Below, one piece after another: positions 26,948 through 36,128 of a stretch of 64,000 nucleotides of DNA. The translations under genes and the position numbers were made by a program. The notes under the pieces are model-generated. The model was not told the DNA's origin. It made no database searches and worked only from the letters and a program-made list of their open reading frames with translations. Where the stretch lies: NCBI RefSeq assembly GCF_003149455.1, contig NZ_QFFK01000007.1, positions 310,001 to 374,000 of the forward strand. Reading direction: 5' to 3'. The DNA comes from Chitinophaga deserti (GTDB lineage: Bacteria; Bacteroidota; Bacteroidia; Chitinophagales; Chitinophagaceae). Numbering within the stretch: position 1 is the first letter of the stretch; every line of letters starts with the position of its first letter.

Positions 26948-29900
26948 TTAGAAACTAACGGTAGCGCCGAAGTTGTAAATCTTCTGCTGTGGGTAAAAGG
27001 TGCCATTGCCGGATGGGGCCTCGGGGTCGAACTGGAAGTCTTTCATGTCTTTCATGTTCGTCCACAGGTTTTGCCCGTTCACGTAAAACCGGATGCCCTG
27101 CAGGCGCAGGCGTTGCACCAGGTATTTAGGCAGGCTGTACCCGATCTCGAAGTTCTTCAGGCGCACGTAATCCGTACGTTTCAGCCAGAAGTCGGAACCT
27201 ACGGTGTTGTTCGTATTGAGCGTGGCATGCAGTGCAGGATAAGTGGCAGTTGCTGCCGTTGCAGGTGTCCAGCGGCCCAGGTGCTTCTCGGTTACTTTCC
27301 CGTTGCTGAAGAATTCGTAAGCGGCAAAGCCTTCGAGGCGGGTGTAAGCACCAAATGCACCCTGGAACAATACACTGAAATCAAACGCTTTGTAATGTAC
27401 ACCGAAAGATGCGCCAAGGGTATGCGTGGGGATGTCGGTGCCGGCAATAGATGTCTGATCGTTCGGGTCTATAACACCGTCGCCATTGAGGTCAGCATAT
27501 TTGATATCACCCGGGATCAGCGTACCAAACTGGGTAGCGCTTTTGTTGATCTCATCCTGGTTCTGGAAGAAGCCGAGCGATTTATAACCGAAGTACTGGT
27601 TGATGGGGTGACCGGTACGCATCAGCCAGTCGTAGCGACGGGGAGGTTCATCTGCATACACCACGGTGCTTTTGGTAAAGTTGATGTTGCCCTTCACATG
27701 ATAGCCCCAGTTCTTGTTCACTTCGTTGGTATGGATCAGCTCCAGTTCAAAGCCATGGCTTTTGGTTTCGCCCATGTTGATGGCAGGGAGCGGGCCGCCG
27801 TAAGTGCCTACAATGGTACCCGGTGTAATGAGGATGTCGGTTACGTTCTTGGAGAATACATCGAGGTTGATGGCCAGTTTATCGTGGAAGAAGCGGGCTT
27901 CGAGGCCACCGTTGAGGATTTTATGTTTCTCCCAGGTAACATTGCGGGTGCCTGCGGAGCCTTCACTCAAACCGTTGTACCATACTTCGCCGTTCTGCCC
28001 GAAGCTATAGCCCGTTCCTGCCTGGTAGATGCTCTGCCAGAGGAAGCGCCTGCCGCCGATCTGGTCGTTACCCACCACGCCGTAAGAGCCGCGGAGCTTG
28101 AGGTAGTTAATGAAAGATACATCCTTCATGAAAGGCTCGCTGGTGAGTATCCAGCCGGCTGCCATAGAGGGGAAGAAGCCGAAGCGTGACCCTTTGGGGA
28201 AGTTCTCCGACCCGTCGTACCGGCCGTTTACATCCACAAAGTACTTGTTGTTATAGTTGTAGCTGAAGCGGCTCATAACGCCCTGTACGAAAAAAGGCTT
28301 TCCGTACTGGGAGCCCTGAATAACCCTTTTCCGTTGGTTATACAGTACCATCCCGGTTACGTTATGCTTACCGAATTGCTTCTGGTAGTTCAGGAAGCCT
28401 TCGAAGTTGAGTGCGTAGTTGGGTGAGCTGGATGCTTCGGTAATCGGTTCAAGGTTGGAGTCGTTACCCAGCTGTAAGCGCGACATATTAGTGGCATGAT
28501 CCCAAACATACATACCGTAACCCTGTGTACGGTTCATCCGGTAGTTGAATGCGCGGTCGAAGGAATAGTTGAGGCCGGCGCTCAGGCCTTCGGTAATGAA
28601 ATTAAGCTTGCGGAGAGCACGTACCGTACCCTGTGCGGTGCCGTCGAAAGTTTCTGTGAACCCCGTACGGCTGAGGTCACCAATGGGGTTCTGGGTGTGT
28701 GCGCCTGGTTGTGCGATCTTGCCATCAGGCAGGAGTGCGAGGTAAGTGGGTTGGTACCAATATACCTGGCGGAGCATATCACCTTCCACGCCTGCAGTGG
28801 GTGCGTGTTTGCTGGTAATTACACCGGCCAGGTCCACGGCTATGTTAAAGTCTTTGGACAGCGCAATGTCGATATTGGAACGGAAGTTCCAGCGGCGGAA
28901 TACATCGCGGGTATCATAATCCGGATTATCGTACTTACGGAGAATACCTTCCTGGTTCAGGTATGCGGCGGATACAAAGTACTTCACCTTATCGTTACCG
29001 CCATTGATGCTCAGGTTGTAACGTTGAGTGGGAGAGGTTTCGCGGAAGAGGAGATTTACCCAGTCGGTATTAGGGAAGCGTATAGGGTCTGATCCGTCTT
29101 TGTATTTCTGTAATGCTTCTTCGGAATATTGTGGTGATCTGCCGTCGTTGGCGAGGGCTTCGTTATATAAAGTTGCGTGGTTGTAGGAGTCGAGGAATTT
29201 AGGCAGCTGTGTGGCCTTATTAACGGCATAGTTGGCGCTGAAGTCTACTTTGGGAGGACCGGCCTTTCCGCGGCGGGTAGTTACCACCACTACACCGTTT
29301 GCACCGCGTATACCATATTGCGCGGTGGCGGATGCATCTTTCAGTACAGTGATGGATTCTATCTCCTGCACATCGATATTGTTCATGGTACGTTCCACAC
29401 CATCGATGAGGATCAGCGGACTGTTATCTCCGGAGGTGGAATAGCCGCGTATGAGGATGCGGGAGTGATCGGCGCCGGGGGAACCGCTGTTCTGCATGGC
29501 AATGAGGCCGGGAAGCCTTCCTGCCAGTGCGTTAGACAGGTTGGAGGCAGGGCTTTGTTTCAGTTCGTCGCCCGTTACCGTTACCAGAGATCCCACGATG
29601 GAAATCTTTTTCTGTTTGGTGTAACCTACTACTACCACTTCGTCCAGTCCGCCGGCGGTGTTCTGCATGAGTACATTCACGGAGGTTTCACCTTCCAGTG
29701 TTATTTCCTGCTTTTCATATCCTACATAGGAGAAAATGAGTATAGCATTAGCGGGCGCGCTGATGGAATATTTACCTTCTGCATCGGTAACCACGCCGGT
29801 GCTGGTTCCTTTCAGCTGAACGCTTACACCGATGAGAGGAGTGCCGGAACCGTCTGTCACCTTACCGCTGATGGTATTGTCGCGGGGAGGGCTGTTAGCA

Positions 29901-30304
29901 GAAATGATGCTGCCTTCCGGAGCTACGGATTTAGGGGCAGGCATTTTGGAAGGGCGCACGGAGAAGTAGCGGTCTGATTGTTTGAACTCGAGGCCGGTGG
30001 CATCCTTCAGGTAGATGAGGAAATTGTGAAGTGATTGGTTCCTGACTTGCAGCTGTACGGTTTGTCCGGCGTTGCAGGCTGCGGCATCATAGAGGAACCG
30101 GATGTTAGCCTGCTTTTCTATTTCTGCGAACACGCGGTCGAGCGGCAGTTTGTCGTAAGGCAGGTTGAGATAAATTTTTCTGGTGTCGAGCTCTTTAGCG
30201 CCTGAACGCGCCTGGGCCGCCACCGGTAACATGGAAATCATAAACAGCGCCAGCAGAAGGCCGCGGGCTGTGTTCGTTGCGAAACATCGTGGAGCATGTT
30301 GCAT
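26948..30304 (-). CDS. SusC/RagA-type TonB-linked outer-membrane protein with STN signalling domain
   Basis: A glycan importer of about 1,118 residues. From ATG 30304: signal peptide, STN (secretin/TonB short N-terminal) domain at about 30-95, carboxypeptidase-regulatory-like beta domain at about 125-205 (T-I-S-G-K-V-T-D-G-S-G-T-P-L-I-G-V), plug at about 215-330 with A-T-A-Q-Y-G-I-R-G-A-N-G-V-V-V-V-T-T, then the barrel. The STN domain implies that ligand binding is signalled to FecR and the sigma factor encoded upstream. The reading frame extends to a GTG at 30364, but that lies inside a hairpin and precedes a non-signal-like stretch, so ATG 30304 is preferred. Confidence 0.96.
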   Translation of the reverse strand: MQHAPRCFATNTARGLLLALFMISMLPVAAQARSGAKELDTRKIYLNLPYDKLPLDRVFAEIEKQANIRFLYDAAACNAGQTVQLQVRNQSLHNFLIYLKDATGLEFKQSDRYFSVRPSKMPAPKSVAPEGSIISANSPPRDNTISGKVTDGSGTPLIGVSVQLKGTSTGVVTDAEGKYSISAPANAILIFSYVGYEKQEITLEGETSVNVLMQNTAGGLDEVVVVGYTKQKKISIVGSLVTVTGDELKQSPASNLSNALAGRLPGLIAMQNSGSPGADHSRILIRGYSTSGDNSPLILIDGVERTMNNIDVQEIESITVLKDASATAQYGIRGANGVVVVTTRRGKAGPPKVDFSANYAVNKATQLPKFLDSYNHATLYNEALANDGRSPQYSEEALQKYKDGSDPIRFPNTDWVNLLFRETSPTQRYNLSINGGNDKVKYFVSAAYLNQEGILRKYDNPDYDTRDVFRRWNFRSNIDIALSKDFNIAVDLAGVITSKHAPTAGVEGDMLRQVYWYQPTYLALLPDGKIAQPGAHTQNPIGDLSRTGFTETFDGTAQGTVRALRKLNFITEGLSAGLNYSFDRAFNYRMNRTQGYGMYVWDHATNMSRLQLGNDSNLEPITEASSSPNYALNFEGFLNYQKQFGKHNVTGMVLYNQRKRVIQGSQYGKPFFVQGVMSRFSYNYNNKYFVDVNGRYDGSENFPKGSRFGFFPSMAAGWILTSEPFMKDVSFINYLKLRGSYGVVGNDQIGGRRFLWQSIYQAGTGYSFGQNGEVWYNGLSEGSAGTRNVTWEKHKILNGGLEARFFHDKLAINLDVFSKNVTDILITPGTIVGTYGGPLPAINMGETKSHGFELELIHTNEVNKNWGYHVKGNINFTKSTVVYADEPPRRYDWLMRTGHPINQYFGYKSLGFFQNQDEINKSATQFGTLIPGDIKYADLNGDGVIDPNDQTSIAGTDIPTHTLGASFGVHYKAFDFSVLFQGAFGAYTRLEGFAAYEFFSNGKVTEKHLGRWTPATAATATYPALHATLNTNNTVGSDFWLKRTDYVRLKNFEIGYSLPKYLVQRLRLQGIRFYVNGQNLWTNMKDMKDFQFDPEAPSGNGTFYPQQKIYNFGATVSF

Positions 30305-30357
30305 TTTTCTACATGGATTTTGGTTTGTATACTTTGATACGGGCAATACGATTCCCT

Positions 30358-30375
30358 GCGGCACACCGGTGCCGC
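30358..30375. promoter_or_regulatory. Stem-loop in the SusC leader
   Basis: A perfect 7-bp inverted repeat, GCGGCAC and GTGCCGC, with a 4-base loop, 54 bases upstream of the preferred SusC start. No T run follows. It could affect SusC expression relative to FecR, or be chance. Confidence 0.35.
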
Positions 30376-30438
30376 CCGCGGGTTACGGTTCGCAGGATGA
30401 ATGTGTTAAATGGTAAAATGCACAGGATGGATTTTATA

Positions 30439-31344
30439 TCATGGTTCCTGTTGGTTCGTTTGTGGTAGGAGCCAGAGGGAGTCGCCTTTTATCCTGTATT
30501 TCACATCGGCTATAAAGGCGATGTTTCGGATAACGAATTCCGGTTCTTCCCGGACGAATTCCCCTGTCACCTGCCACTCCCGGCTGGTTAATGCGGAGTC
30601 TGCAACGATATGGATGTTGTAATAATTCTCAAGTTTGGTGATCACTTCTTCCAGGCCAGCCCGGTTGAAGTATAATACGCCACTGCGGTAAGTTTCCGGT
30701 GCTGCCCGGCGGAGGGTCCGTTTGGCTCCGGTATAGCCAATAGCTTCACCCGGTTTCAGGTAAAGACTGTCGCGGTCCCGGGAAACCACAACTTTCCCAT
30801 ACCGCAGCCATACATTCACATCATTACTGCCTGCCGGAGCATGTACTTCGAAGGATGTGCCAAGGGCGGTGGTTTTCACGGAGCCGCTGACCACAGTAAA
30901 GGGGCTTCCTGCGTTACCGCGAACTTCGAAGGCGCCGTTCCCTGTCAGGTGCACGATACGTGCTCCCGAACCAAACCGGCTGGGATAACGAAATATGGAT
31001 GGGCCTTTGAGGAATACGACGGAACTGTCCGGCAATACGAGGCGGGTGGTTTTGCCTTCGGCTACCTGAACCGTCAGCTCCCGGGGAGCATTCAGCAGGC
31101 GCAGGCCATATACTGCCGCGCCGGCCAGTAAAACGGCGGCAGCGGCGGCAACCCAGCGGAGGGGAAGGCGGCGTACTGGCTTTCTGCGTGCTTCTATCTT
31201 GAGCCAGATAGCATCACGGTTGCCCGGGATAAGCGGAATATCGCCGGTTTCACCGTCCTGCAGCCATAGGGCCACGTCGGCCAGTTCGGCGTCGGTACAT
31301 TCACCACGGGCGAATTTGTCGATGAGCGTCTTAGATATGTTCAT
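30439..31344 (-). CDS. FecR-family anti-sigma factor
   Basis: A 301-residue single-pass membrane protein. A short cytoplasmic N-terminus (T-D-A-E-L-A-D-V-A-L-W-L-Q) precedes one membrane helix at about 64-83, then a periplasmic FecR domain: L-V-L-P-D-S-S-V-V-F-L, then F-R-Y-P-S-R-F-G, G-N-G-A-F-E-V and T-V-V-S-G-S-V-K-T-T-A-L-G-T-S-F-E-V, followed by the C-terminal DUF4974-like segment with Y-Y-N-I-H-I-V. It sits between the ECF sigma factor and SusC and is expected to hold the sigma factor until the STN domain of loaded SusC signals. Confidence 0.95.
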   Translation of the reverse strand: MNISKTLIDKFARGECTDAELADVALWLQDGETGDIPLIPGNRDAIWLKIEARRKPVRRLPLRWVAAAAAVLLAGAAVYGLRLLNAPRELTVQVAEGKTTRLVLPDSSVVFLKGPSIFRYPSRFGSGARIVHLTGNGAFEVRGNAGSPFTVVSGSVKTTALGTSFEVHAPAGSNDVNVWLRYGKVVVSRDRDSLYLKPGEAIGYTGAKRTLRRAAPETYRSGVLYFNRAGLEEVITKLENYYNIHIVADSALTSREWQVTGEFVREEPEFVIRNIAFIADVKYRIKGDSLWLLPQTNQQEP

Positions 31345-31420
31345 GCTAATGCAGGGAATGGTCCCATAGTATAAGTTCCTTTTGAAGCACTATACCCTAA
31401 ACAATTCTTAAAATATTTTT

Positions 31421-31960
31421 TTAAATGGTGCCGGAAGTGTGGCGGGAGCACTCGAGGAGGATGACGAGGAGCGACTGGCTAAGGGCACGGAGCGCTCTGG
31501 AAACATGGTATTCCACTGATTTGACGGATAATCCGGTACGTTCTGCTATTTGCTGGTAGGTAAGTCCTTCTTCCCGGTTCATGAGGAAGATGCTGCGGGT
31601 CTTTTCCGGAAGGGAGTCGAGGGTTTTACGGGCCATAGCCGTTATTTCCTTCACTTCGAGGGGGCGTTCCGGGTCGGAATGGCGGTGATGATCCTGGAGG
31701 GTATCCACCATCCGCAGGAGCGCCTGATCCATTTTACGTTGGCGGATGAGATATTTAAGGGAGAGATTCTTGGCTGCGCGCACGAGGTAATGGTCCATAT
31801 TCTCGATCACCTGCCGGTCGCGGTTATTCCACAGGGACATAAATACCTCCGTCACCGCGTCTTCCGCGGCCTCGCGCGATCCTATGGTAAAGTAGCATAC
31901 ACTGTATAACCTGGACCAATACCGTTCATATGTTGCCCTGAAAAACGCTTCGTCCATCAT
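31421..31960 (-). CDS. ECF sigma factor (Bacteroidota FecI-like type)
   Basis: A 179-residue RNA polymerase sigma-70 factor. Region 2 is at about residues 8-75 (R-E-A-A-E-D-A-V-T-E-V-F-M-S-L-W) and region 4 at about 110-165 (T-Y-Q-Q-I-A-E-R-T-G-L-S-V-K-S-V-E-Y-H). It is first in the PUL and is expected to activate the downstream SusC/SusD genes when released by FecR. The first codon may be ATG 31960 or 31957. It diverges from the YCII gene. Confidence 0.95.
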   Translation of the reverse strand: MMDEAFFRATYERYWSRLYSVCYFTIGSREAAEDAVTEVFMSLWNNRDRQVIENMDHYLVRAAKNLSLKYLIRQRKMDQALLRMVDTLQDHHRHSDPERPLEVKEITAMARKTLDSLPEKTRSIFLMNREEGLTYQQIAERTGLSVKSVEYHVSRALRALSQSLLVILLECSRHTSGTI

Positions 31961-32039
31961 TAAGTCACCTTGCCGGGAATATGGCCTCCGGACAATACTA
32001 ATGATATTTTTTAATAAATCCTAGTAGTGGGGGATTCCC

Positions 32040-32047
32040 TACTTTTG
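32040..32047 (+). promoter_or_regulatory. Candidate -7 promoter element (TACTTTTG)
   Basis: Matches TAnnTTTG and lies 14 bases before the ATG of the YCII gene, so the leader would be very short. No convincing -33 element. Confidence 0.35.
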
Positions 32048-32061
32048 TGGAAATCAGGTTT

Positions 32062-32520
32062 ATGAAGTACCTCTACCTCACTGTTGCTCTGTTAGTTACA
32101 TCCACCACCCTCCGGGCACAGCAGGGCAGCCCGGCCTATGACAAGCACCTGGCAGATTCCCTCGGGGCCGACCCCTATGGCATGAAAATGTATGTATTGG
32201 TGATCCTCAAAACCGGTCCCCGTCCATCAGATAACAAAGACACCGTATCGGCGCTGTTCCGCGGGCATATGGAGAATATGGGCCGGCTTGCAAAGGCAGG
32301 AAAACTGACCGTTGCAGGGCCACTGGGTAAAAACGACCGTAACTGGCGCGGGATATTCATCCTGAACGTAAAAGAGATTGATGAAGCGCAGCAACTCCTG
32401 AAAACTGACCCCGCCATTGCCGGAGGGCTTCTCGAAGCAGAATGCTACCGCTGGTACGGCTCTGCAGCATTGCCTATGTACCTGCCCTTCCCTGATAAAG
32501 TCCAGGAAAAGAAGCACTAG
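32062..32520 (+). CDS. Exported YCII-like domain protein
   Basis: A 152-residue protein with a signal peptide (M-K-Y-L-Y-L-T-V-A-L-L, cleaved near L-R-A-Q). The rest is a YCII-like ferredoxin-type alpha/beta domain: M-Y-V-L-V-I-L-K-T-G, then F-R-G-H-M-E-N-M-G-R-L and L-T-V-A-G-P-L-G, with the conserved His of the H-x-x-x-x-x-x-L motif and an Asp in T-D-P-A-I-A-G-G. Enzymatic activity in this family is poorly defined. The frame opens five codons earlier with GTG at 32047, inside the promoter-like octamer, so ATG 32062 is preferred. Its 3' end overlaps the convergent response-regulator gene by 4 bases. Confidence 0.85.
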   Translation: MKYLYLTVALLVTSTTLRAQQGSPAYDKHLADSLGADPYGMKMYVLVILKTGPRPSDNKDTVSALFRGHMENMGRLAKAGKLTVAGPLGKNDRNWRGIFILNVKEIDEAQQLLKTDPAIAGGLLEAECYRWYGSAALPMYLPFPDKVQEKKH

Positions 32521-33284
32521 CTCCCCGAAGGCAGGCGCCCTTCCAGCCAGCTCTTGAAATCATTTACCCGCTCGCGGCTGATAATGACATCTTCTCCCGC
32601 CACAGGTTCCAGTTGCAGGATAAAGCGGCTGTTGTAATAGGTCATGATCTTCCGGATACCGTCTATCTGTACTATAAACTGCCGGTTTATCCGGAAAAAC
32701 TGGTGCCTGTCCAGCAGCTTCTCCATCTGGTCGAGTGAGTAATCCAATGGCAGGCGCTGCCCTTCGAATGTAGTGGCCCAGGTTACGCCTTTGGTGAATT
32801 GCAGCCACGCTATATCTTTTGCTTTCACATAAATCAGCTGGTTATTGAGCCGCCCGATGAACCGGGCATGATCCCGCCGGAGGAACTCTTCTGCAATGCC
32901 TGCTATATCGAGCCGGTAGGGCTGTGCCGGCCTGAATTGTTCAAATTTGTCGAGGGCCTGCCGCAGTTCCTTCTGGTCGATGGGTTTCATGAGGTAATCG
33001 ATGCTGTTCACCTTAAAAGCCTGCAGCGCAAACCCGTCGTAGGCCGTGGTGAATATGATAGGCGTATTCACCTGTGCATGGTTGAACAGCTCAAAGCAGT
33101 TACCATCAGACAGCTGGATGTCCATAAACATCAGATCGGCCGGGTGTTCTTCTTTCATCCACTGCAGGCCTTCCGACACGGAAGATATCACCCCGGAAAT
33201 CTCGATATCGGGGCGGCATTGACGTAGTAACTGCGAGAGCCTTTCTGCATTATGGATCTCGTCTTCGAATATGGTTACTTTCAT
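32517..33284 (-). CDS. LytTR-family response regulator
   Basis: A 255-residue two-component regulator. The receiver domain (1-120) has the acidic pair F-E-D-E, phospho-acceptor Asp55 in M-F-M-D-I-Q-L-S-D-G, T-T-A-Y-D and Y-L-M-K-P-I-D. The C-terminal LytTR DNA-binding domain (about 145-250) has D-I-A-W-L-Q, F-F-R-I-N-R-Q-F-I-V and I-S-R-E-R-V-N-D-F. Its ATG overlaps the kinase stop codon by 4 bases, so the two are coupled and form one signalling pair. Confidence 0.95.
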   Translation of the reverse strand: MKVTIFEDEIHNAERLSQLLRQCRPDIEISGVISSVSEGLQWMKEEHPADLMFMDIQLSDGNCFELFNHAQVNTPIIFTTAYDGFALQAFKVNSIDYLMKPIDQKELRQALDKFEQFRPAQPYRLDIAGIAEEFLRRDHARFIGRLNNQLIYVKAKDIAWLQFTKGVTWATTFEGQRLPLDYSLDQMEKLLDRHQFFRINRQFIVQIDGIRKIMTYYNSRFILQLEPVAGEDVIISRERVNDFKSWLEGRLPSGS

Positions 33285-34342
33285 GAGAGGATAACCGGTA
33301 TTTTAACGGTGAATGTATCCGGAGAGGGTATCACTTCAATTCCTCTTCCTATAGACAGCTCGTAACGTTTATGAATATTCTCCAGCCCAATGCCTGAAGG
33401 AGTTTCCTGCTGCAACCGCGGCCTTAGCTGATTGGTGATAACAAGCGATCCGTTTTCGCTTTTAACTTCTATCAGTAATGGATCATTTGCGGAGAAGCGG
33501 TTGTGCTTGATCGCGTTTTCTACCAGCAACTGTAATGTGGCTGGGGGGATCAATCCTTTTTGCTGAATGTTCTCGTCTATTTGCGCATGAAACTGTATAC
33601 TGCTCTGATGCCTGATGCGTATCAGGAAGAGATAAGATTCCAGGAAGTCCAGTTCGGTACGGATGGGTACCAGGTTCTCGAATTTCTTATCGAGGATGTA
33701 GCGGTAGGTTTTCGCCAGCTGGGTGATGTAATCCGCTGCCAGGTCGGGGCTTTTATATACCAGGTTGGTGAGTACACTGAGAGAGTTGAAAAAGAAATGC
33801 GGATCTATCTGGTTACGCAGGGCATCGTATTTGGCCTGTATGTTCTCCCGCATAAGGCGTTCTGTCTGCAGCTGGTTTTCTTTCCATGCCTTGTAATAGA
33901 ACATAATGCCGTTAACGGTGAGCAGCAGCAGGTAAAAGATGTAGGTACCGAAGATAAGATCCCAGCTGAAATGACGCACGCTTTCCCAGGCTTCGTATCG
34001 GTCGAAGAAAAGGATGTCGAACGCGGCATAGGTCATCCCGAAAAAATAGGCAGCCACTAATCCATAAAGCAGGAGGCTTACAGCGGGTTTAATGAACTTC
34101 TGATGCGTATACCGCGGCTCTGCCCATGCAGCCACTTTAATAGCACCTTCCCATGCAAGAAGGCCATACAGCACATAACAGATGCTGAACATGTGCCCCC
34201 GCAGGTTGAATAAAGTAAGTTCGGCAATGAACGACTGGTCGAACGATTTGAAGATGGTGCTGATGAGGTACAGGATCACGATCCGTACGAGGTATCGGAA
34301 GTATTTGCTGGAAAAGTATTTGTCGAAAGAAGTAATCTCCAT
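33281..34342 (-). CDS. LytS-type sensor histidine kinase
   Basis: A 353-residue membrane kinase. About 150 N-terminal residues contain four or five membrane helices with no obvious extracytoplasmic sensor; then a short coiled coil (K-E-N-Q-L-Q-T-E-R-L-M-R-E-N-I-Q) leads into the His_kinase domain, with the phospho-acceptor in N-Q-I-D-P-H-F-F-F-N-S-L. The ATPase part has P-P-A-T-L-Q-L-L-V-E-N-A-I-K-H-N and G-I-G-L-E-N. It follows the NAD-dependent epimerase gene by 14 bases, so it belongs to the START/dehydrogenase operon and may sense the product of those genes. Confidence 0.94.
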   Translation of the reverse strand: MEITSFDKYFSSKYFRYLVRIVILYLISTIFKSFDQSFIAELTLFNLRGHMFSICYVLYGLLAWEGAIKVAAWAEPRYTHQKFIKPAVSLLLYGLVAAYFFGMTYAAFDILFFDRYEAWESVRHFSWDLIFGTYIFYLLLLTVNGIMFYYKAWKENQLQTERLMRENIQAKYDALRNQIDPHFFFNSLSVLTNLVYKSPDLAADYITQLAKTYRYILDKKFENLVPIRTELDFLESYLFLIRIRHQSSIQFHAQIDENIQQKGLIPPATLQLLVENAIKHNRFSANDPLLIEVKSENGSLVITNQLRPRLQQETPSGIGLENIHKRYELSIGRGIEVIPSPDTFTVKIPVILS

Positions 34343-34356
34343 GGGCTGCGGTACAA

Positions 34357-35343
34357 TTAAAAATAGTCATTTTCCTTCAACCAGGCGCAGGCGTCAATAA
34401 CGGCAGTTTCAGTGGATACATAGCGCATACCCAGTTCCCGCTCGGATTTGCGGCCGGTATAATAGTTTTCGAGGCACAGTAGCCAGGCGGTAGTGTAATT
34501 GAGCTTCGGCCTGCGCCCGGTGAGTTTGCCGGCAAGAGAGCCTGCCAGTCCGCCTGCTTTTAATATCCATCCCGGGATGGTGAGCAACATACGTTTCCTG
34601 CTTACGGTGCGGCTGACGATGCGGAAGAATTCCCGGTAGCTGAGGTTTTCACCGGCCAGCAGGTAGCAGTTGCCGGGTTTCCCTTTCTCCATGGCAAGGG
34701 CAATACCACGGCAAACATCTCCCACATGCACAAAGTTCTTTCCACCGGGCGGGCACCATACCCACCGCGAATTAATCCCATGCAGCAAAAGTTTGCCGCT
34801 GCTGGGGCGCGCATCATGCGGACCAATAATGAAAGTGGGGTTTACCACTACGGCAGGCAATCCGTGTTTCTCTACCTGTTCCAGAACATATTGCTGCGCC
34901 AGGTATTTGCTGTTGATATATCCGGAGCCTGCACCAAAGAGGGAGAAACCTGCCAGCTCGTTCCCCGGCTCAGTTTTAGAACCCGGGCCAAGAGTGTTGG
35001 CAGTGCTGACGTATATGAGCTTTCTCACATTATGCCGCCTGCAGGCATCGGCGATCAGTACGGTGCCGGTATAATTTACACGTTCGTAATCGTCGAAAGT
35101 AATGCCCCACTGGTCGGTAATGCTGGCGGCATGTACTACGTATTCGCAGCCGCTTACGGCGAGGTTCACGGCGGCTTCGTGCTGCACATCGCCGTGGAAG
35201 ATCTCGGCAGGTATGTCATCGAGGAGGCGGAGGTTGGCGGTGGGACGCACGAGCAGCCGTATGTCGTGGCCCAGCCGGTAGAGTTCGCGGGTGAGGTTGG
35301 CACCTAGTAGTCCGGTAGCTCCGGTGATCAGTACTTTACTCAT
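34357..35343 (-). CDS. NAD(P)-dependent epimerase / 3-beta-hydroxysteroid-dehydrogenase-like enzyme
   Basis: An extended short-chain dehydrogenase of 328 residues. Visible: T-G-A-T-G-L-L-G-A-N-L at the N-terminus, D-V near residue 50, Y-V-S-T-A-N-T-L-G and the catalytic Y-I-N-S-K, then V-V-N-P-T-F-I-I-G-P and F-V-H-V-G-D-V-C-R-G-I. The closest groups act on sterol-like, flavonoid or sugar-nucleotide substrates; the neighbouring START-domain gene favours a lipid. It overlaps the upstream SDR gene by 4 bases. Confidence 0.9.
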   Translation of the reverse strand: MSKVLITGATGLLGANLTRELYRLGHDIRLLVRPTANLRLLDDIPAEIFHGDVQHEAAVNLAVSGCEYVVHAASITDQWGITFDDYERVNYTGTVLIADACRRHNVRKLIYVSTANTLGPGSKTEPGNELAGFSLFGAGSGYINSKYLAQQYVLEQVEKHGLPAVVVNPTFIIGPHDARPSSGKLLLHGINSRWVWCPPGGKNFVHVGDVCRGIALAMEKGKPGNCYLLAGENLSYREFFRIVSRTVSRKRMLLTIPGWILKAGGLAGSLAGKLTGRRPKLNYTTAWLLCLENYYTGRKSERELGMRYVSTETAVIDACAWLKENDYF

Positions 35344-36128
35344 ACGCTGAACTGCATTTCTTTTTTCACTTCCCGGGAAATGAGCCGCAGCCGCATGCTC
35401 CCGGGCATGAGTTGCATGAGGAAATGACTGATCCTGTTGGCAAGGCCGGGTATGATCACGGGCTGTCCTGCCAGCGTTAACCGCAAGGCTATCCGGGCAA
35501 TTTCATGGGTAGGGAGTAATCCCATACGCGCTTTAAGCCCCTGGCCAATAATGCGCCTTGCCGTTCCGGAATTGGTGAGGATAGGGCCGGGGCATGCCAC
35601 GCTTACAGAGAGTCCTGTGCCAGCATACTCCTCCCGTATGCCCAGTGAAAAGGAGGTGATGAATGCCTTGGAGGCGGGGTACACTGTTTTGTAAGCTATG
35701 GGCGTGAAAGATGCCATACTGGAAATGTTGAGGATGTAACTGCGCTCGTGTTGTAGCAGGTGCGGGATCATCAGGCGTGTAAGCAATGCAGTACCCCTTA
35801 CGTTCAGCTGAATAATACGGTCGATGTTTTCCAAAGGCGTATCTGCCAGTGCTGCCGTACCACCGATACCGGCATTGTTGATGAGGAAACTGACGGGGAA
35901 AGCGGAAAGGATCTCCGGCAGGTGATATTGCATCTGGGCGGTATCGGTGAGGTCCAGCTCAAAAGCACGGACGTCTACCGGATACTCTTCCATGATATGC
36001 TGCGCAAGGGAAGAAGCCTGGCTGCCTGGCAGCGCGATGAGCACGAGGTTCATGCCCATCCGCGCGCACTGTATGGCAAAAGCCTTTCCCAGTCCGGCAC
36101 TGGCGCCGGTAATTAAAGTGTAGGTCAT
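35340..36128 (-). CDS. Short-chain dehydrogenase (SDR)
   Basis: A 262-residue classical SDR: T-G-A-S-A-G-L-G at the N-terminus, D-L-T-D near 65, N-N-A-G-I-G, catalytic serine in I-S-S-M-A, and Y-P-A-S-K, then C-P-G-P-I-L-T-N-S-G. The C-terminal helix is hydrophobic and basic, as in SDRs that act near membranes. Start and stop codons overlap those of its two neighbours by 4 bases, indicating coupled translation with the START protein and the epimerase. Confidence 0.92.
   Translation of the reverse strand: MTYTLITGASAGLGKAFAIQCARMGMNLVLIALPGSQASSLAQHIMEEYPVDVRAFELDLTDTAQMQYHLPEILSAFPVSFLINNAGIGGTAALADTPLENIDRIIQLNVRGTALLTRLMIPHLLQHERSYILNISSMASFTPIAYKTVYPASKAFITSFSLGIREEYAGTGLSVSVACPGPILTNSGTARRIIGQGLKARMGLLPTHEIARIALRLTLAGQPVIIPGLANRISHFLMQLMPGSMRLRLISREVKKEMQFSV

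Noticed and set aside
25484-28189. Long plus-strand frames opposite SusD and SusC
   Set aside because: Both are shadows of strongly supported genes on the minus strand.
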